Part shown: piece after piece, positions 45,468 to 55,836 of the stretch
Numbering within the stretch: position 1 is the stretch's first letter
Layout of the letters: every line of letters begins with the position of its first letter
NCBI RefSeq assembly: GCF_033095965.1
Contig: NZ_AP026801.1
Location: forward strand, 950,001 to 1,014,000
DNA: 64,000 nt
Direction: 5' to 3'
Origin: Xylocopilactobacillus apis
Lineage (GTDB): Bacteria; Bacillota; Bacilli; Lactobacillales; Lactobacillaceae
Translations under genes and position numbers: made by a program
Notes under the pieces: generated by a model
The model's database searches: none
What the model saw: only the letters and a program-made list of their open reading frames with translations
What the model was told of the DNA's origin: nothing

Positions 45468-47690
45468 CTATGGAATTTTAATAATTTGACCTGGAAGAAT
45501 TACTCCGCCTGGTAAATTATTTAATTTTTCCAAAATGTTAACCGTAGTTTTGTTTGCAGTTGCAATTTTATACAAGGAATCACCTTGTTTAACAGTATAT
45601 GTTTTTTGTCCCGCAGGAGCAACCGTCTTCTCATCATTATTTGATTTATTAATAGGATCTGGATTTACAGAATCTTTATTTTGTACATCCGATTTAGTTT
45701 CAGAACTTTGAGGTTGTTTGTCAGAATTTCTATTTTCTGATGAACCTTTAATAATTAATTTTTGACCAGGAACAATAACTGAATTTTCTTTTAAATTGTT
45801 AAGATTTAAAAGGACTTCAACAGTAACTCCTGATTTCTGGGCAATTCCATATAATGAATCACCTTTTTGAACAGTATAAGCTGTATCTTTACTTATATCA
45901 GTTTTTTCTTCTTTGTTATTTTTAATATTTTCTACGTTGCCTTTAATGATTAATTTTTGACCGGCAACGATAACTGAATTTTCCTTTAAATTATTAAGCT
46001 TAAGTAATTCATCTAAACTGATTCCATTACTTTTAGCAATTTTATAAAGATTGTCACCTTGTTTAACTACATAAACTGACGTGTTTTCATGATTACCTTG
46101 ATTTTTATTAGGAGTTACTGGTGCTGGGGCATTCTGCTTAATAATAATTTTTTGGCCCGGTGTAATTACTGAATTTAATTTTAAATTGTTTAAACTTAGC
46201 AATTCATTTAAATTAGTTTTAGTTTTATTAGCAATACTGTATAACGTATCACCCTTTTGAACTGTATAGAATGTAGAGCTTTTAGAAACAGATGGTGCTT
46301 TATTTATTCCTTTTTGGATATTAAGCTTTTGCCCAACCATAATTACAGAATTAGCTTTTAAATTGTTAAGTTTGAGTAACTCATCTAAACTGATTCCAAC
46401 TTTTCTGGCAATCTGATAAAGATTATCACCCTTTTGAACTGTGTAGGTATTTCCTTTAACATCATGATTTGCACTAGAATTTGAAGCGACAGGTTTATTA
46501 GGAGTTATAATATTAGCAGTTATTTTTAAAAGCTGACCTGGTTTAATTGGAGAATCTGCTTTTAAATTATTTATTTTTAAAAGCTGTTCTAGACTAATAC
46601 CATTTTTTAAAGCAATTCGATATAAACTATCGCCCTTTTGAACAACATAATCACTATTTTTGCTTAAATTAGAATTAGTTGATGAGTTTGTTGAAAGAGG
46701 AAGGCTTGGCTTGTTAGTACTGTCACTAACTGGACTAGAAACAATTTGCACATTAGGAATGTTAACTTTATCGACTTCTTTAATTGTTATAACTTGATTA
46801 GGGAAAATTTTACTGTCTAATTTTAAGTTATTAAGTTTTAAAAGGCTATCCAATTTAACATTAAATTTCCTTGAAATTCCCCATAAGGAATCACCTTTTT
46901 GAATTTTGTACGTTTGCTTTTGAGTTGAAACTTTCATTCCTTTCAAAGCAGGATCAACAGAAAACTCTTTGCTGTCAAAAACAGAAAGATTGTATTTTTG
47001 AATCATCGAAATTAAGGTGTCACCGTAATTTATAGCTGTCGCGTAACGACCAGTTAAGTAACGTGCAGCTTCTTGATAATTATTTGTGGTAGATCTCCAA
47101 GCACCTACGTATAAAGGATTTAACATGGTCTGAACGTAACCCTTCATTGAATCCTCGTAACTAGGATATTTTGCAAAACCAGCAACAATTGAATAAGAAG
47201 CCCCATCAGGAGTCTGCTCATATGTTGGCATTGAAACAGAATCTCCCATGTAACTTCCTTTGACACCAAATAAATTATAATTTGGAGCACTTGCAAGACC
47301 ACTTTGGCCCCAACCAGATTCAATAATAGCTTGAGCAATCATAATTGAAGCATACAAATTATTCTCCGATGCTATCTTTTGAGCACTAGGAGCAATTTTA
47401 CTTAAAAAATCATACTGACTCTGACTTAAGTAAGTAACTTGGTTTAAGCCTTGTGAAAAATTATAGTTAGAATTTGGTGCAGGGTTGCTTACTGTTCCAT
47501 TATTATTTTGTTGTATTTGAACTTTGGAAGATACGGCTTTTGTAGTAACTGAGTTAGCAAAAATACCGGCTAAGCCTAAGCTAGTTCCCGTAAATAAAGA
47601 AATTTTTCCAAATTTTCTAGCTTTACACTTCCGTTGATATCTTTTGTTTCTTTCAATTTGTGCGTTGATACGCTCTTTTCTAGTTTCCAA
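45468..47690 (-). CDS. Secreted N-acetylglucosaminidase (GH73) with seven LysM repeats
   Basis: 740 residues. The N-terminus is very basic, then a hydrophobic stretch (residues about 28-52) that is a signal peptide or anchor. Residues about 80-240 form a glucosaminidase domain, with IAQAIIESGWGQSGLA holding the likely catalytic Glu. Seven LysM units follow (each with a YTVQKGDSLY-like start and NNLK..S.I.PGQ-like end), separated by Ser/Asn/Lys linkers, giving peptidoglycan binding. It likely acts as a daughter-cell separation autolysin. TTG start at 47690, GGAGGG 9 nt upstream. Confidence 0.92.
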   Translation of the reverse strand: METRKERINAQIERNKRYQRKCKARKFGKISLFTGTSLGLAGIFANSVTTKAVSSKVQIQQNNNGTVSNPAPNSNYNFSQGLNQVTYLSQSQYDFLSKIAPSAQKIASENNLYASIMIAQAIIESGWGQSGLASAPNYNLFGVKGSYMGDSVSMPTYEQTPDGASYSIVAGFAKYPSYEDSMKGYVQTMLNPLYVGAWRSTTNNYQEAARYLTGRYATAINYGDTLISMIQKYNLSVFDSKEFSVDPALKGMKVSTQKQTYKIQKGDSLWGISRKFNVKLDSLLKLNNLKLDSKIFPNQVITIKEVDKVNIPNVQIVSSPVSDSTNKPSLPLSTNSSTNSNLSKNSDYVVQKGDSLYRIALKNGISLEQLLKINNLKADSPIKPGQLLKITANIITPNKPVASNSSANHDVKGNTYTVQKGDNLYQIARKVGISLDELLKLNNLKANSVIMVGQKLNIQKGINKAPSVSKSSTFYTVQKGDTLYSIANKTKTNLNELLSLNNLKLNSVITPGQKIIIKQNAPAPVTPNKNQGNHENTSVYVVKQGDNLYKIAKSNGISLDELLKLNNLKENSVIVAGQKLIIKGNVENIKNNKEEKTDISKDTAYTVQKGDSLYGIAQKSGVTVEVLLNLNNLKENSVIVPGQKLIIKGSSENRNSDKQPQSSETKSDVQNKDSVNPDPINKSNNDEKTVAPAGQKTYTVKQGDSLYKIATANKTTVNILEKLNNLPGGVILPGQIIKIP

Positions 47691-47762
47691 AATTACCCTC
47701 CAAGAACTTCATAGTCTATATTCTATAAAATCTAGCAAAAAATTGAATGCTATTTTCAAAAA

Positions 47763-47787
47763 AAAATATTCGTAAAACGAATATTTT
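47763..47787 (-). terminator. Terminator after metK
   Basis: AAAATATTCG and CGAATATTTT form a perfect 10-bp stem with a 5-nt loop; on the minus strand a long T-run follows to 47757. Confidence 0.85.
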
Positions 47788-47794
47788 CAGTTGT

Positions 47795-48994
47795 TTATTG
47801 GTTTTGTTGGTCTTTTGAAAGTAATTTTTTAATTTCATCAACTTGATCTAATTTTTCCCAGCTAAGATCAAGGTCATCTCTTCCAAAATGACCAAATGCC
47901 GCTAATTTAGCGTAAATAGGTCGTCTAAGATTAAGCTTTTGAATGATAGCACCAGGTCTAAAATCAAATAATTCATTAATAATATCAATTATTTGACTAT
48001 TAGAGTATTTACTTTTTCCAAAAGTATTAACATTTAAAGATACGGGTTTTTCAACTCCGATTGCGTAAGAAACTTGAATCTGAATTTCAGGAGAAACGCC
48101 AGCTGCAACAAGGTTTTTAGCTGCGTATCTTGCCATGTACGCGGCACTGCGATCAACTTTTGTAGGATCTTTACCTGAAAAAGCTCCTCCTCCGCTTATT
48201 GCGTATGCACCGTAACTATCGACAACAATTTTTCGACCAGTTTGACCAGTATCTGCCTGTGGCCCTCCAAGTACAAACCTTCCAGTTGGATTAATATAAA
48301 ATTTAGTATTTTCATCCATTAAGTTTGCTGGAATGACTGGTTTGATGATTTGTTCTAAAACGTCACTTCTTAGTTGTTCCAATTCAACGTCAGCTAAATG
48401 CTGAGTGCTTAGGACAACCGCATCTATTCTTTGAGGTATGTCGTCTTCATTGTATTCAACAGTAACTTGAGATTTAGCATCAGGTCCTAAATAAGGGATG
48501 ATTCCTTCTTCACGAACTTTTTTAGCTCTTTTCATTAAATTATGAGCTAGAACTACACCCATTGGCATATAGTTTTCAGTTTCGTTATTTGCGTATCCAA
48601 ACATTACACCTTGGTCACCAGCTCCAATTTTTAAGACATCGTCTTGATTGCTGGAATCAAAAGGATCATCAACACCTTGTGCAATGTCATCAGACTGCTC
48701 ATCGATAGCTGTTAAGATGGCGCACGTATCACCATCAAATCCGAACTTTTTATCTTTGTAACCGATCTCTTTAATTTTTGAACGAACAATCGACTGAATA
48801 TCGACAAAACCAGTTGTGCTAATTTCGCCAACAACAAGGACTAATCCAGTAGAAACAGTCACCTCGCAAGCTACTCTTGCATCAGGATCCTGTGAAAGAA
48901 TTGCATCAAGAATCGAGTCGGCAATTTGATCTGCTATTTTGTCTGGATGACCAACAGAAACAGACTCCGAAGAAAATAAATAATTATTAGACAT
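47795..48994 (-). CDS. metK: S-adenosylmethionine synthetase
   Basis: 399 residues, typical. Makes SAM from methionine and ATP. Signatures are [11 protein letters not shown] (residue 14 on), [11 protein letters not shown] and [27 protein letters not shown] is 8 nt upstream. The start is only 38 nt from the start of a divergent membrane protein, leaving no room for an S-box or SMK leader there; promoter bases must overlap the neighbouring frame. Confidence 0.96.
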   Translation of the reverse strand: MSNNYLFSSESVSVGHPDKIADQIADSILDAILSQDPDARVACEVTVSTGLVLVVGEISTTGFVDIQSIVRSKIKEIGYKDKKFGFDGDTCAILTAIDEQSDDIAQGVDDPFDSSNQDDVLKIGAGDQGVMFGYANNETENYMPMGVVLAHNLMKRAKKVREEGIIPYLGPDAKSQVTVEYNEDDIPQRIDAVVLSTQHLADVELEQLRSDVLEQIIKPVIPANLMDENTKFYINPTGRFVLGGPQADTGQTGRKIVVDSYGAYAISGGGAFSGKDPTKVDRSAAYMARYAAKNLVAAGVSPEIQIQVSYAIGVEKPVSLNVNTFGKSKYSNSQIIDIINELFDFRPGAIIQKLNLRRPIYAKLAAFGHFGRDDLDLSWEKLDQVDEIKKLLSKDQQNQ

Positions 48995-49032
48995 TTATAT
49001 TTCACCTTAAATATATGTTATTCTAAAAAATA

Positions 49033-49704
49033 ATGAAAACCATGAATAAAATAAAATCAGTAAACAGATTAATTTTAATAGTTTGCTCTGAAATATTAAC
49101 CATTTTTGGTTCAGCTTTTTTCTTGAGCAGGAACTTTTCAATCAAGTTAAATCTTAACTTTTTTTTGGTTTTACTTTGGTTAATTATACTTTTTTCTTCT
49201 AATCAAATAAAGGGACAAAAGCAAAATAATAAAATTTTAAGGGTGGCTGGCTGGATATTAACGATCATTATAGTAATTTTAATGATGTCTAAAAAAGCTT
49301 TTTATTTTTCACTCTTAACAATAATTACATCAATTTTAGTAACGGTAAAAACAACATCTAATGAACAATTAAACCGTTTATCCAGCCAAATTGGCTTATG
49401 GATATTTGGCTTATTAGAAATTATATACTCGTTAATTGGTTTTCTAAGCCTTTTAATCGTTTTTAAGGTGATTGTAGTATTCATATCCGGCATATTTTTT
49501 AAAAATTTTTTAGAAAAAAGAAAATTTGTAAATTATGTAATTTTAATTGTAATTGGGATAATCGTAATATTTGTTTTTGACAAACATTACTTATATTTAA
49601 TTCTTCAAATTTTGATTCCATTAGTTCCTAGATTTGATCAAAAAAAAGAACCCTATCAATTAATAAGGCTCTCTTATCGGCTTCTATCTTTCTTAACTAT
49701 TTAG
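49033..49704 (+). CDS. Hypothetical polytopic membrane protein
   Basis: 223 residues, not recognised. Six or seven hydrophobic segments (for example [37 protein letters not shown]) and a short basic C-terminal tail. It has no clear ribosome site before the ATG at 49033 or 49042. It diverges from metK by 38 nt and overlaps the end of thrS by 8 bases tail to tail. Membrane nature is clear; a function cannot be stated. Confidence 0.65.
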   Translation: MKTMNKIKSVNRLILIVCSEILTIFGSAFFLSRNFSIKLNLNFFLVLLWLIILFSSNQIKGQKQNNKILRVAGWILTIIIVILMMSKKAFYFSLLTIITSILVTVKTTSNEQLNRLSSQIGLWIFGLLEIIYSLIGFLSLLIVFKVIVVFISGIFFKNFLEKRKFVNYVILIVIGIIVIFVFDKHYLYLILQILIPLVPRFDQKKEPYQLIRLSYRLLSFLTI

Positions 49705-51634
49705 TTTCGCGACTAAAATTAGCAACGTCTTCACTGATTAATTTAATGAAGGATTCTTCAGACATTGTTAGCTGTTCTTCTTTACCATATTGACGAACAG
49801 TAACTTCTCCAGCATTCTTTTCATTATCCCCGACAATTAAAGTATAAGGGATTTTTTGAGTCTGACTTTCACGAATTTTATAGTTCATTTTTTCATTACG
49901 TAAATCCGTCTGGACTCTTAAACCACTCTTTTTCAAATCATCTTCGATTTTTTTAGCGTAATCACTATGGTGTTCATTATTTACAGGAATCACATCAACT
50001 TGAATTGGAGCAAGCCAGGTAGGAAATGCACCCATATAGATTTCAATTAAATAAGATACGAATCGTTCCATTGTTCCAACAATTCCACGATGAATCATTA
50101 CTGGTCGATGATCTTCACCATCAGCTCCCACATAAGTTAATTTAAATCTTTCAGGCTGCATGAAATCAAGTTGAATAGTAGACATTGTCTCTTCATTTCC
50201 CATTGCAGTTTTAGTTTGAACATCTAATTTTGGACCGTAAAAAGCTGCTTCTCCCTCTGCTTCGTAATAATCAAGTCCTAAATCATCCATCGCACCTTTA
50301 AGCATTGATTGTGAACGATTCCACATCTCATCGTCATCAAAGTACTTTTCAGTGTTAGCTTTATCACGATAACTTAAACGGAATTTATAATCCTTAATAT
50401 CAAAATCTCGATATACTTCCATCATTAATTTCAAAACTTTTTTAAATTCGTCTTGAATCTGATCTAGTGCAACAAAAGTATGACCGTCATTAAGAGTCAT
50501 TTCTCGAACGCGCTGTAATCCAGAAAGTGCGCCTGATTTTTCATAACGGTGCATCATGCCTAGCTCTGCAATTCTAAAAGGCAAGTCTCGATAACTTCTT
50601 GGCTTATGTTTATAAACTTCAATATGAGAAGGACAATTCATCGGACGAAGTTCAAGTAATTCATCATCTCCCATATCCATTGGAGGAAACATATCTTCGC
50701 GATAATGAGCCCAATGCCCAGATGTTTTGTAAAGATCAAGATTAGCTAATACTGGAGTGTATACATGTTCGTATCCTGCAGCGACTTCTTTGTCAATAAT
50801 GTATCTTTCAACAATTCTTCTAATCGTTGCTCCTTTTGGTAACCAGTATGGAAGACCAGCACCAATTTTAGGGTCAACAAAGAAAAGATCAAGTTGTTGG
50901 CCAAGAACTCTGTGATCGTGAGAACGTGCAATTTCTCTCTTTTCTTCATCTTCGTCAAGTTCTTTTTGGCTAAAGAATGCAGTGCCTGCAACTCTTTGAA
51001 ACATTTTATTACTTGACTTACCTAAGAAATAAGCTCCTGCTACAAATAAGAGCTTAAAATATTTAATTTGGTCGTAATTCGTATAAAGCGGAACAGTTGA
51101 AAAATCCTTAAATCCATTCCAACTATTAATATAAACATCTTTAACTTTAAGAGATTTTAGAAGTTCAACTTTGTAAGTATTATCTTTAAATTCATTAATA
51201 GCATCATCAATACTTGTATGAATACTTGTTAAAGTGCTTTTTTCCTTAATATCTTTATTAAGAATTTCAGTTATTGCTGGTAAGTCATCAGCAGATATTT
51301 GTCCTGAGGGAATATCACTATCGTAATAAAATCCGTCATCTGAAAAGCCACAGTCACCTAAAACTGCTTCAGAATTAAAACTTTTTATTGCATGACCTAG
51401 AAAAAAAGATGCGGTTGCTCTTAAACTATTAAGACTGGCCTCTTCTTCTTTGGTATGCAAAACTAAATTTGCATCATTTTCAAGCTTAAAATTAAGGGGT
51501 TGATCAATTCCATTAACAGTAGCAAAAACTGTTTTTTTAGCTAAACTAGGACTGATTTCTTTTGCTGCTTCTAAAACAGAAATGTTATTTGTGTATTCCT
51601 TAGTGTCACCACTGGGTAAAGTTATTTTTACCAT
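49697..51634 (-). CDS. thrS: Threonyl-tRNA synthetase
   Basis: 645 residues, full length. It has the N-terminal TGS domain ([11 protein letters not shown]), editing domain ([16 protein letters not shown], with altered HxxxH), class II core with the [13 protein letters not shown] zinc-site segment and [16 protein letters not shown] motif 2, and a C-terminal anticodon-binding domain. AAGGAG lies 6 nt from the ATG at 51634. A hairpin with T7 sits directly upstream (51648-51667), perhaps an attenuator. Confidence 0.96.
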   Translation of the reverse strand: MVKITLPSGDTKEYTNNISVLEAAKEISPSLAKKTVFATVNGIDQPLNFKLENDANLVLHTKEEEASLNSLRATASFFLGHAIKSFNSEAVLGDCGFSDDGFYYDSDIPSGQISADDLPAITEILNKDIKEKSTLTSIHTSIDDAINEFKDNTYKVELLKSLKVKDVYINSWNGFKDFSTVPLYTNYDQIKYFKLLFVAGAYFLGKSSNKMFQRVAGTAFFSQKELDEDEEKREIARSHDHRVLGQQLDLFFVDPKIGAGLPYWLPKGATIRRIVERYIIDKEVAAGYEHVYTPVLANLDLYKTSGHWAHYREDMFPPMDMGDDELLELRPMNCPSHIEVYKHKPRSYRDLPFRIAELGMMHRYEKSGALSGLQRVREMTLNDGHTFVALDQIQDEFKKVLKLMMEVYRDFDIKDYKFRLSYRDKANTEKYFDDDEMWNRSQSMLKGAMDDLGLDYYEAEGEAAFYGPKLDVQTKTAMGNEETMSTIQLDFMQPERFKLTYVGADGEDHRPVMIHRGIVGTMERFVSYLIEIYMGAFPTWLAPIQVDVIPVNNEHHSDYAKKIEDDLKKSGLRVQTDLRNEKMNYKIRESQTQKIPYTLIVGDNEKNAGEVTVRQYGKEEQLTMSEESFIKLISEDVANFSRETK

Positions 51635-51647
51635 AATGCTCCTTCAT

Positions 51648-51667
51648 AAAAAAACGGCAATAGCCGT
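51648..51667 (-). terminator. Terminator-like hairpin directly before the thrS ribosome site
   Basis: ACGGC and GCCGT with a 4-nt loop, followed by seven T, ending 13 nt before the thrS ATG. It may end the dnaB-dnaI transcript, but it also lies in any thrS transcript that starts at the -10 at 51687-51692, so it may be an attenuator. Confidence 0.7.
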
Positions 51668-51686
51668 AAGATTAGATAACTTATAT

Positions 51687-51695
51687 AATATAACA
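51687..51695 (-). promoter_or_regulatory. Candidate extended -10 promoter for thrS
   Basis: TGTTATATT (minus strand) is an extended -10 between dnaI and thrS. Transcription would begin near 51680, about 13 nt before the hairpin. The -35 is poor. Confidence 0.4.
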
Positions 51696-51715
51696 GCATT
51701 TTATGAACATTGAAA

Positions 51716-52609
51716 TTATTCTCGCCGATTTTTTCCATAAATTTCTGTTTCTGTACTAAGAAATTTAATTCTTTCAATAATTCTGCGGGCTTTAACAAGG
51801 TCATACTCATCACGAGTTTCGCGAAGATGATCTTCCAATTCAGATAAATTGAAATTCGAAGAAAAAAGTGTTGGTAAGCGTGCGTCCATTCGATATTGAA
51901 GAATTGTTCCAAAAATATCATCTCTAACCCATGAACTTAAGTTTTCTGCGCCAATGTCGTCAAGAATTAAAATTGGGAAAGTGCGGATTTTATTAATTAA
52001 GTCCGCTAAAGAATTATTGCCGATTGAGTTTTTTAATTCGACAACAAGCGTTGGAACATGGACAAATAACGTTTCAATATTATTATTTGCAAGATCATTG
52101 GCGATCGCTCCCAATAAATATGTTTTTCCCACTCCAAATTTACCAAAAAAATATGGACTTTTAATAAATTTTGTTGGTTGCGCTATTAATTGATTAGTAA
52201 ATTGAATTGCCTCTAAATATGCATTTTCTCGTCCAGCCTGTTCAAACGATTCAAAATTTGCTTGTTTAATATTCTCTGGAAGATATAGTAAGTGAAAAAG
52301 TTGATTTCTTTGTTCTGATTTTTGTTTTTTAATTAATTCTTCACTTGGATAATATTCAACTTGAATTTGATTATTTTGAAGCAGAAGTTTCGGCAAATAA
52401 TTGGAATCAGATTCTTGCTTGGCATCATAAAACTCAAAAATCTTAATAATTCCTCGTTTAAATACAACAGAGTTTTGATCAATCTTATTTTTATCTAAAA
52501 AAGATAAAACATCCGGGTCTTGTAAGATATTTTTTAATAATTCCTGATACCGAGGGGCCATGTTGTGTGTTTGCATATACTCTTTTAAAACACTTGAAAT
52601 ATTTTTCAA
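51716..52609 (-). CDS. dnaI: Primosomal protein DnaI (helicase loader)
   Basis: 297 residues. It loads the replicative helicase DnaC in Firmicutes together with DnaB and DnaD. AAA+ core with Walker A GKFGVGKTYLLG, Walker B LILDDIGAEN and sensor region LFSSNFNLSEL. The start overlaps the dnaB end by 4 bases. dnaB-dnaI order is standard. Confidence 0.92.
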   Translation of the reverse strand: MKNISSVLKEYMQTHNMAPRYQELLKNILQDPDVLSFLDKNKIDQNSVVFKRGIIKIFEFYDAKQESDSNYLPKLLLQNNQIQVEYYPSEELIKKQKSEQRNQLFHLLYLPENIKQANFESFEQAGRENAYLEAIQFTNQLIAQPTKFIKSPYFFGKFGVGKTYLLGAIANDLANNNIETLFVHVPTLVVELKNSIGNNSLADLINKIRTFPILILDDIGAENLSSWVRDDIFGTILQYRMDARLPTLFSSNFNLSELEDHLRETRDEYDLVKARRIIERIKFLSTETEIYGKNRRE

Positions 52610-53898
52610 TTATTTTTCCCCTCTAACATCTTACGTCTACGTTCTTCTTTTTTTATCATGTCATTGACATCAGGTTGATTTTTTCTCTCAATATTTGATT
52701 GATTATCTTCGTTAAACCATTTAGGAACAGGTTTCTTTCGTTTATCAAAATAAACTGATTTTTTGGGCTTTTTATTTTTAAAGTTGTTGATGTATTTTAA
52801 AGCTTCTGCTGGGCTTTGAATCTGATGCTTTAACCAATCATTAGCAATTGTATCTGAAACCCTTTGAGAAATAGTTGGATAATTTTTGGCTTCATAATAC
52901 ATCATAATGTTAATCAATTCATTAGGTAAAACTTGCCTTCGAACCAGTTTTTGAAGAATCGACGCTTCAGAATTTGTGATGTATCCGCCGAACTGCTCTT
53001 TCATAAGTTTTAAAAAATTTAACGGTGATAAAGAAGTAGCTTTTTCAATAATCTTTTTGTCAGCTTCGTTAAGATCTTGTAAATCATCATCGGATACTTT
53101 TTTAGGATCAAATTTTTTATTACTTGTTCTCTGATTAAAGTAAGCTATCAATTTATCATTAGAAAAATGATCCTTTTGAATGCAATTTGAATTGATAATT
53201 GCATTGGATAACTCTAGCTCGTTCACGTTATAAAAAGAGGATAAATCTTGAAATTGTCTTAAATTCTGATTAATAATTGTATCTTCAATTCCATATTTTT
53301 CCATTAAAGTTAGAAATAACTTTTGATCAAACTTCTGATGATTAGGAATTCTTTCTTCTTGGTAATTTAGGTTAGACTTTTGGTTTACAAAATTAACGCT
53401 GTCTAAATTAAATACATCAAAAAAAGAAGCCGTAATTTCAGTAAATTTTTCTTTATTTGCTGGATGAAGAGTATATTTTTCTAATAAATCTGAATAGTCT
53501 TTTTCGCCTACAGTTTCACAAAGATAAGCAGATAAAAGATCATCACTAAAAAAACGATCAGGGCTTACAGGTGAAGATAACTCATATAAAAAAAGCGTTC
53601 CAATAATGTCTTTTTTAAAAAAAGTTCGAATTAAACCAATTCCTTCAAGTTTAACTAATGAATTTTTAATTTCTTCAATGCTTTCGCCAACAGAATTAAT
53701 TAAACGAGTATGCTGATAACGATCGATTGACACTATTTTTTTAGAGGTCAAGCTCCATAAGTACAGATATAAAGTATAAGGTTTACTGCCAATAATGGGC
53801 AAATACAGATCAGTCAGCACTTGATTACTAAAATCAGAAAAATAATTAATATTGGTTACTAAAAAGCCATCTCTCGGATGCAACTGGTGTTCATCCAT
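52606..53898 (-). CDS. dnaB: Replication initiation and membrane attachment protein DnaB
   Basis: 430 residues. DnaB/DnaD-family replication initiation protein, needed with DnaI to load the helicase at oriC in low-GC Gram-positives. The N-terminal winged-helix part runs to about residue 150; the C-terminal DnaD-like domain carries EQFGGYITNSEASILQKL and later NYPTISQRVSDTIANDWL. The C-terminus is very basic. It starts 22 nt after nrdR and overlaps dnaI by 4 bases. Confidence 0.88.
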   Translation of the reverse strand: MDEHQLHPRDGFLVTNINYFSDFSNQVLTDLYLPIIGSKPYTLYLYLWSLTSKKIVSIDRYQHTRLINSVGESIEEIKNSLVKLEGIGLIRTFFKKDIIGTLFLYELSSPVSPDRFFSDDLLSAYLCETVGEKDYSDLLEKYTLHPANKEKFTEITASFFDVFNLDSVNFVNQKSNLNYQEERIPNHQKFDQKLFLTLMEKYGIEDTIINQNLRQFQDLSSFYNVNELELSNAIINSNCIQKDHFSNDKLIAYFNQRTSNKKFDPKKVSDDDLQDLNEADKKIIEKATSLSPLNFLKLMKEQFGGYITNSEASILQKLVRRQVLPNELINIMMYYEAKNYPTISQRVSDTIANDWLKHQIQSPAEALKYINNFKNKKPKKSVYFDKRKKPVPKWFNEDNQSNIERKNQPDVNDMIKKEERRRKMLEGKNN

Positions 53899-53920
53899 TC
53901 AAACTTTCCTCTTTAACTTT

Positions 53921-54412
53921 TTAATTTGAATTTTTATCAATTTTGGATTTTTTCTTTTTATTTTTTCGAGACATGCTTTGTAATTCTGATAAAAACACAT
54001 CAATGCTTGAAAATTCACGGTAAACACTAGCGAACCTGATGTATGCAACTTCATCAACAACTGCAAGTTTTTTCATAACCATATCTCCAATTTGTCTCGT
54101 TGTTACTTCGTATTCACTGCTTAATCTAATATGCTCTTCAATTTCATCAACAATCTTATTTAGAACATCCTGACTAATATTTCTTTTTTCAGCAGCTCTA
54201 ACTAGTCCTCTTGATATTTTATTTCGATCAAAGACTTGATTAGAACCATTTTTTTTGACAACTACTAAAGGAGTAGACTCTACTTTTTCAAAAGTAGTGA
54301 ATTTAAATTTACATTTTTCACATTGTCTTCTTCTTCTAATTGCCGTATTTAGTTTTGTTGGTCTACTATCAACAACTCTTGTATCGGCATAACCGCAGTT
54401 AGGACATTTCAA
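53921..54412 (-). CDS. nrdR: Ribonucleotide reductase regulator NrdR
   Basis: 163 residues. Zinc ribbon CPNC (Cys3, Cys6) and CEKC (Cys31, Cys34), then an ATP-cone domain starting VKKNGSNQVFDRNKI. It represses nrd genes according to ATP/dATP levels. The Lys-rich tail (SMSRKNKKKKSKIDKNSN) is longer than usual. It sits between coaE and dnaB, as in many Firmicutes. Confidence 0.95.
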   Translation of the reverse strand: MKCPNCGYADTRVVDSRPTKLNTAIRRRRQCEKCKFKFTTFEKVESTPLVVVKKNGSNQVFDRNKISRGLVRAAEKRNISQDVLNKIVDEIEEHIRLSSEYEVTTRQIGDMVMKKLAVVDEVAYIRFASVYREFSSIDVFLSELQSMSRKNKKKKSKIDKNSN

Positions 54413-54415
54413 TTT

Positions 54416-55015
54416 TTACTCCTTATTAACTTTCAAAAGATCTATTTTATTTAAAAAATCTATAACCTGTTCTTTAACATTATTCTTAGTTGTATCTATA
54501 ACATAGTCTGCCTTTTTGATTTTTTCACTAATCGGCATTTGGCTGGAAATTTTCTTTTTTGCAAAATCTAGATTAACATGATCTCTTTCCTGAATTCGAT
54601 TAGCAGCAGTTTGATTATCTGCATAGATTACTATGACTTGATCTAAATATTCTTCATAATGCTGTTCATATAATAATTGAATTTCAATGAAAACTGGTTT
54701 TGATGCAACTTTTAATTGATTTATAATGGCAGATCTCAAATAAGGATCTAATAAATGATTAAGTAAAGATAATTTTAGAGAATTTTTAAAAACAATATTG
54801 CCTAAAGCTTTTCGATTAATTAATCCGTTTTCTGTTAGAACTTCGGCTCCAAAATTATTTTCGATAATTTCAATTACTTTATTTTCATTTAAAACATCGT
54901 GGGCAATTTTATCAGAATCTAAAACAAGAAATCCAAGTGAGCGGATTATGTTTCCAACGTAAGATTTGCCGGTTCCGATCCCCCCGGTAATTCCAATTAT
55001 TTGAGAATTTGACAT
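54416..55015 (-). CDS. coaE: Dephospho-CoA kinase
   Basis: 199 residues from the ATG at 55015. It carries out the last step of CoA synthesis. P-loop GGIGTGKS (11-18), and the family motif LDSDKIAHDVL. The start lies inside the mutM end (overlap 19 bases); a TTG three codons upstream is also possible. Neither has a strong ribosome site. Confidence 0.93.
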   Translation of the reverse strand: MSNSQIIGITGGIGTGKSYVGNIIRSLGFLVLDSDKIAHDVLNENKVIEIIENNFGAEVLTENGLINRKALGNIVFKNSLKLSLLNHLLDPYLRSAIINQLKVASKPVFIEIQLLYEQHYEEYLDQVIVIYADNQTAANRIQERDHVNLDFAKKKISSQMPISEKIKKADYVIDTTKNNVKEQVIDFLNKIDLLKVNKE

Positions 55016-55824
55016 TTTGAACAAAAGTAAGTAGATCGGCCATCTAACTTAATTTTACTAATTGGATTACCGTCTCTTTCACAAGTTTTACCATCCTGGC
55101 TATGAACTTTTAAATGATCTTGAAAGTGCCCAATCTGTCCGTTAGCATTTTTAAAACTAAAGATCGTAGTTCCACCATACTTAATTGCACTTTTTAAAAT
55201 TTTCTTTGAGCCTTCACAAATTAATTCAGCATCTTCCTTGGTTAAATGATTGGCAATTGAAGCAGGATGAATTTTAGCATAATAAAGAACTTCGTCTACA
55301 TAAATATTTCCTAAACCAACTACTACTTCTTGGGAGAGTAAAACGACTTTTATTTTTCCTTTTTTCTTTTCTAGTAATTGATATAGTGCATCACCAGTAA
55401 ATGATTTATCAAAAGGTTCAAGGCCTAATTTTTTAATTTCTTTAGTAACGTCAACTTTAGAAGTATCTACAAGGTGCATTCGGCCAAATTTGCGAGTATC
55501 GTGATACGCTAATCTTTGACCATTATCAAAATTAAAAACAACATGAGTGTGTTTTGGAATTTGATCGCTAGATTCCAAAACACTGTATTTTCCTTCCATT
55601 CTCAAATGGCTGATTAAAGTCTTCCCATGATTTAAATCAAATAGAATATATTTACCCCTTCTTCTAATTCCGGTAAATTTTAAACCTTTTAAAGTATTGG
55701 TAAATTCATCTAAATCGTTTTGGATCATCTTAGGATAATAAACATCAATATTTTTAATAGTATGATCGATAATTAAAGGAGTTAGATTATTAACAACTGT
55801 TTGCACTTCAGGTAATTCGGGCAT
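54997..55824 (-). CDS. mutM: Formamidopyrimidine-DNA glycosylase (variant zinc finger)
   Basis: 275 residues. Removes oxidised purines such as 8-oxoguanine. The N-terminus PELPEVQTVVNNL has the catalytic Pro2 and Glu3; the helix-two-turn-helix is present. The C-terminal zinc finger normally has four Cys (C-x2-C ... C-x2-C). Here it reads CERDGNPI then STYFCSKCQ: Cys248, Asp251, Cys268, Cys271, so the second ligand is Asp. It lies 12 nt after polA and before coaE. Confidence 0.94.
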   Translation of the reverse strand: MPELPEVQTVVNNLTPLIIDHTIKNIDVYYPKMIQNDLDEFTNTLKGLKFTGIRRRGKYILFDLNHGKTLISHLRMEGKYSVLESSDQIPKHTHVVFNFDNGQRLAYHDTRKFGRMHLVDTSKVDVTKEIKKLGLEPFDKSFTGDALYQLLEKKKGKIKVVLLSQEVVVGLGNIYVDEVLYYAKIHPASIANHLTKEDAELICEGSKKILKSAIKYGGTTIFSFKNANGQIGHFQDHLKVHSQDGKTCERDGNPISKIKLDGRSTYFCSKCQILK

Positions 55825-55836
55825 TTTTTTCCTCTA

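Noticed and set aside
45468-46950. Regular repeats suggestive of a CRISPR or tandem DNA repeat
   Set aside because: The repeats are seven in-frame LysM protein units with diverged DNA.
48995-49032. An SMK (SAM-III) or S-box riboswitch before metK
   Set aside because: The gap is 38 nt and no matching motif is present.
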